A stretch of 64,000 nucleotides of DNA from assembly GCA_041687435.1 (NCBI GenBank), contig JAWLBX010000020.1, positions 1-64,000 of the forward strand, given 5' to 3'. The position numbers and the translations under genes were made by a program. Under the pieces are notes generated by a model that had not been told where the DNA came from, made no database searches, and saw only the letters and a list, made by a program, of their open reading frames with translations. Positions 62,420 through 64,000 of this stretch are shown here, one piece after another. The first letter of the stretch is position 1; each line of letters starts with the position of its first letter. The stretch is from JACKII01 sp041687435 (GTDB lineage: Bacteria; Pseudomonadota; Alphaproteobacteria; Bin95).

Positions 62420-64000
62420 ATGACGCTCAGTTCGCTCACCCGATACCTGCCGGTCCTGCAATGGGGGCGAACTTACGACCGACAGGCGTTTTCAGGCGAT
62501 CTGCTGGCAGCGGTCATCGTGACGATTATGCTGATCCCGCAATCGCTGGCTTATGCCTTGCTGGCGGGTCTGCCGCCTGAGGCGGGGCTTTACGCCTCAA
62601 TTGCACCGATCATCCTTTACGCGATCTTCGGCACCAGCCGGGCGCTTGCGGTCGGGCCGGTGGCCGTTGTGTCGCTGATGACCGCCGCCGCCATCGGCAC
62701 CATCGCCGACCAGGGCAGCATGGGCTATGCGGTCGCAGCGTTGACGCTGGCGGGCTTGTCGGGGGTGATGCTGCTGACGCTGGGTCTCTTGAAACTTGGG
62801 TTTTTGGCGAACTTTCTGTCGCATCCTGTGATCGCGGGGTTCATCACGGCGAGCGGTATCCTGATCGCGGCCAGCCAGATCAAGCATATCCTTGGCATCA
62901 GCGCGAGCGGTGATACCCTGCCCGAACTGCTCGTGTCGCTGGTTGAACACCTCGGCCAGACAAACCTGATCACGCTTGGCATCGGTCTGGCCGCAACCGC
63001 CTTCCTGTTCTGGGTCCGCAAGGGGTTGAAACCGCTATTGCGCAGTCTCGGCTTTGGCCTGCGCCCGGCAGACATGATCGCCAAGGCGGGGCCTGTGGCC
63101 GCCGTGGCGGTCACCACGCTGATGGTCTGGGGTTTTGGGCTGGACGCGCATGGCGTTAAGATCGTCGGCGCGGTTCCGCAGGGGCTGCCGCCGCTGACGC
63201 TGCCCTCGTTCTCGCCCGATCTGATCGGTCTACTGATCCTGCCCGCGTTCCTGATCTCGATCATCGGCTTTGTGGAATCGATCTCCGTCGCCCAGACCTT
63301 GGCCGCCAGGAAGCGCCAGCGGATCGACCCGGATCAAGAGTTGATCGGTCTTGGCGCGGCCAATATCGGCGCGGCCTTCACCGGGGGCTATCCGGTGACG
63401 GGCGGGTTTGCCCGGTCGGTGGTGAATTTCGATGCAGGCGCCGAAACGCCCGCCGCAGGCGCATTTACCGCCGCCGGGCTTGGCATCGCAGCCTTGACGC
63501 TGACGCCACTGATCTTCTTCCTGCCGATTGCGACCCTGTCGGCCACCATTATCGTGGCCGTCCTCAGTCTCGTGGATTTCTCCATCCTGAAACGCAGCTG
63601 GGCCTATTCGAAACCCGACTTCATCGCGGTGGTGGCGACCATCCTGTTCACGCTCGGCATGGGGGTCGAGACCGGCGTGTCCGCAGGCGTGATCCTGTCC
63701 ATAGGCCTGCACCTCTATCGGACCTCACGCCCGCATGTCGCCGAGGTGGGTCTGGTACCCGGAACCCAGCATTTCCGTAACATAAACCGCCACAGGGTCT
63801 TGACCGACCCCGGCCTTCTGACGATCCGCATCGACGAAAGCCTCTATTTCGCCAATGCGCGGTTTCTGGAGGACTACATCTATGACCGCCTCGCCATCGA
63901 CCAGCCGATCCGCGATGTGGTGTTGATGTGTTCGGCGGTCAACGAGATCGACCTCAGCGCGTTGGAAAGCCTCGAGGCGATCAATCAACGGCTGGAGGAG
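62420..64000 (+). CDS. SulP-family anion transporter (3' end beyond window)
   Basis: Sulfate permease-type transporter; the frame is open at the window edge after 527 codons. The N-terminal membrane domain has about 10-12 helices, starting with LPVLQWGRTYDRQAFSGDLL and including IPQSLAYALLAGLPPEAGLY, characteristic of SulP. Later FVESISVAQTLAARKRQRID and TGGYPVTGGFARSVVNFDAG are also SulP motifs. The C-terminal cytosolic STAS domain begins near LLTIRIDESLYFANARFLED. Substrate could be sulfate, bicarbonate or another anion. Codon use fits the GC-rich neighbourhood, but the gene sits in the acquired-looking segment. Confidence 0.93.
   Translation, partial: MTLSSLTRYLPVLQWGRTYDRQAFSGDLLAAVIVTIMLIPQSLAYALLAGLPPEAGLYASIAPIILYAIFGTSRALAVGPVAVVSLMTAAAIGTIADQGSMGYAVAALTLAGLSGVMLLTLGLLKLGFLANFLSHPVIAGFITASGILIAASQIKHILGISASGDTLPELLVSLVEHLGQTNLITLGIGLAATAFLFWVRKGLKPLLRSLGFGLRPADMIAKAGPVAAVAVTTLMVWGFGLDAHGVKIVGAVPQGLPPLTLPSFSPDLIGLLILPAFLISIIGFVESISVAQTLAARKRQRIDPDQELIGLGAANIGAAFTGGYPVTGGFARSVVNFDAGAETPAAGAFTAAGLGIAALTLTPLIFFLPIATLSATIIVAVLSLVDFSILKRSWAYSKPDFIAVVATILFTLGMGVETGVSAGVILSIGLHLYRTSRPHVAEVGLVPGTQHFRNINRHRVLTDPGLLTIRIDESLYFANARFLEDYIYDRLAIDQPIRDVVLMCSAVNEIDLSALESLEAINQRLEE

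Overview
The window is about 64 kb of high-GC DNA from an alphaproteobacterium, most likely Rhodospirillales-like. The main evidence is a ctrA-sciP-dksA-cckA cell-cycle cluster, a DksA with one zinc-finger cysteine, AddAB-type recombination genes, a TIGR02300 protein, and the blocks ihfB-sppA-rpsA-cmk-aroA and tsaE-amgK-murU-addB-addA-trxA. The lineage call is an inference from gene content.

Layout. 1-3822: tolQ-tolR-tolA-tolB on the minus strand, with tolB cut by the window start. 4001-8000: minus-strand hydrolase and SnoaL genes, then DUF1285-Nudix-DUF6111-cca. 8202-14892: a four-gene plus-strand operon of MoxR, DUF58, BatA/DUF4159 and a large membrane protein. 14915-18773: ctrA, sciP, dksA and cckA, followed by recA and alaS (to 22918). 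22966-32239: an accessory metabolic region with a D-cysteine desulfhydrase-like enzyme, an EamA exporter, gentisate dioxygenase, a GST, UbiD, an HD-GYP protein, a YGSN-motif protein, N-formylglutamate amidohydrolase, a TauD-type dioxygenase and a bicupin protein. 32404-33395: a probable PEP-CTERM protein gene with a perfect FNR/FixK-type box upstream and a terminator downstream. 33479-37780: tRNA-Thr, then an acyl-CoA synthetase, a VOC protein, a GST and an NHL-repeat protein. 37912-47687: gpmA, then tsaE-amgK-murU-addB-addA-trxA. 47773-58447: a long minus-strand series comprising aroA-cmk-rpsA-sppA-ihfB-lapA-pyrF-trpF-trpB-trpA-folC. 58568-59047: a TIGR02300 protein gene and tRNA-Ala.

The sequence after tRNA-Ala (59048 to the end) looks acquired and decayed. 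It holds a tandem 12-bp repeat and a short orphan coding remnant. At 59738-59867 there is a relic type I-E-like CRISPR array: two 28-nt repeats and the first 8 nt of a third, in exact 61-nt register. The third repeat is cut off by a 5'-truncated IS481-type transposase. A BON-MscS channel, a possible FocA-like remnant and a SulP transporter running off the window end follow. No cas gene is present in the window.

Functionally most of the window is housekeeping: envelope integrity, cell-cycle control, recombination and repair, cell-wall recycling, tryptophan and pyrimidine synthesis, and translation. The most notable observations are the CRISPR relic with its transposase junction, the compact cell-cycle cluster with a CtrA box and GANTC site at ctrA, the FNR box upstream of a PEP-CTERM gene, and a REP-like palindrome at the folC start at the place where many alphaproteobacteria have accD.
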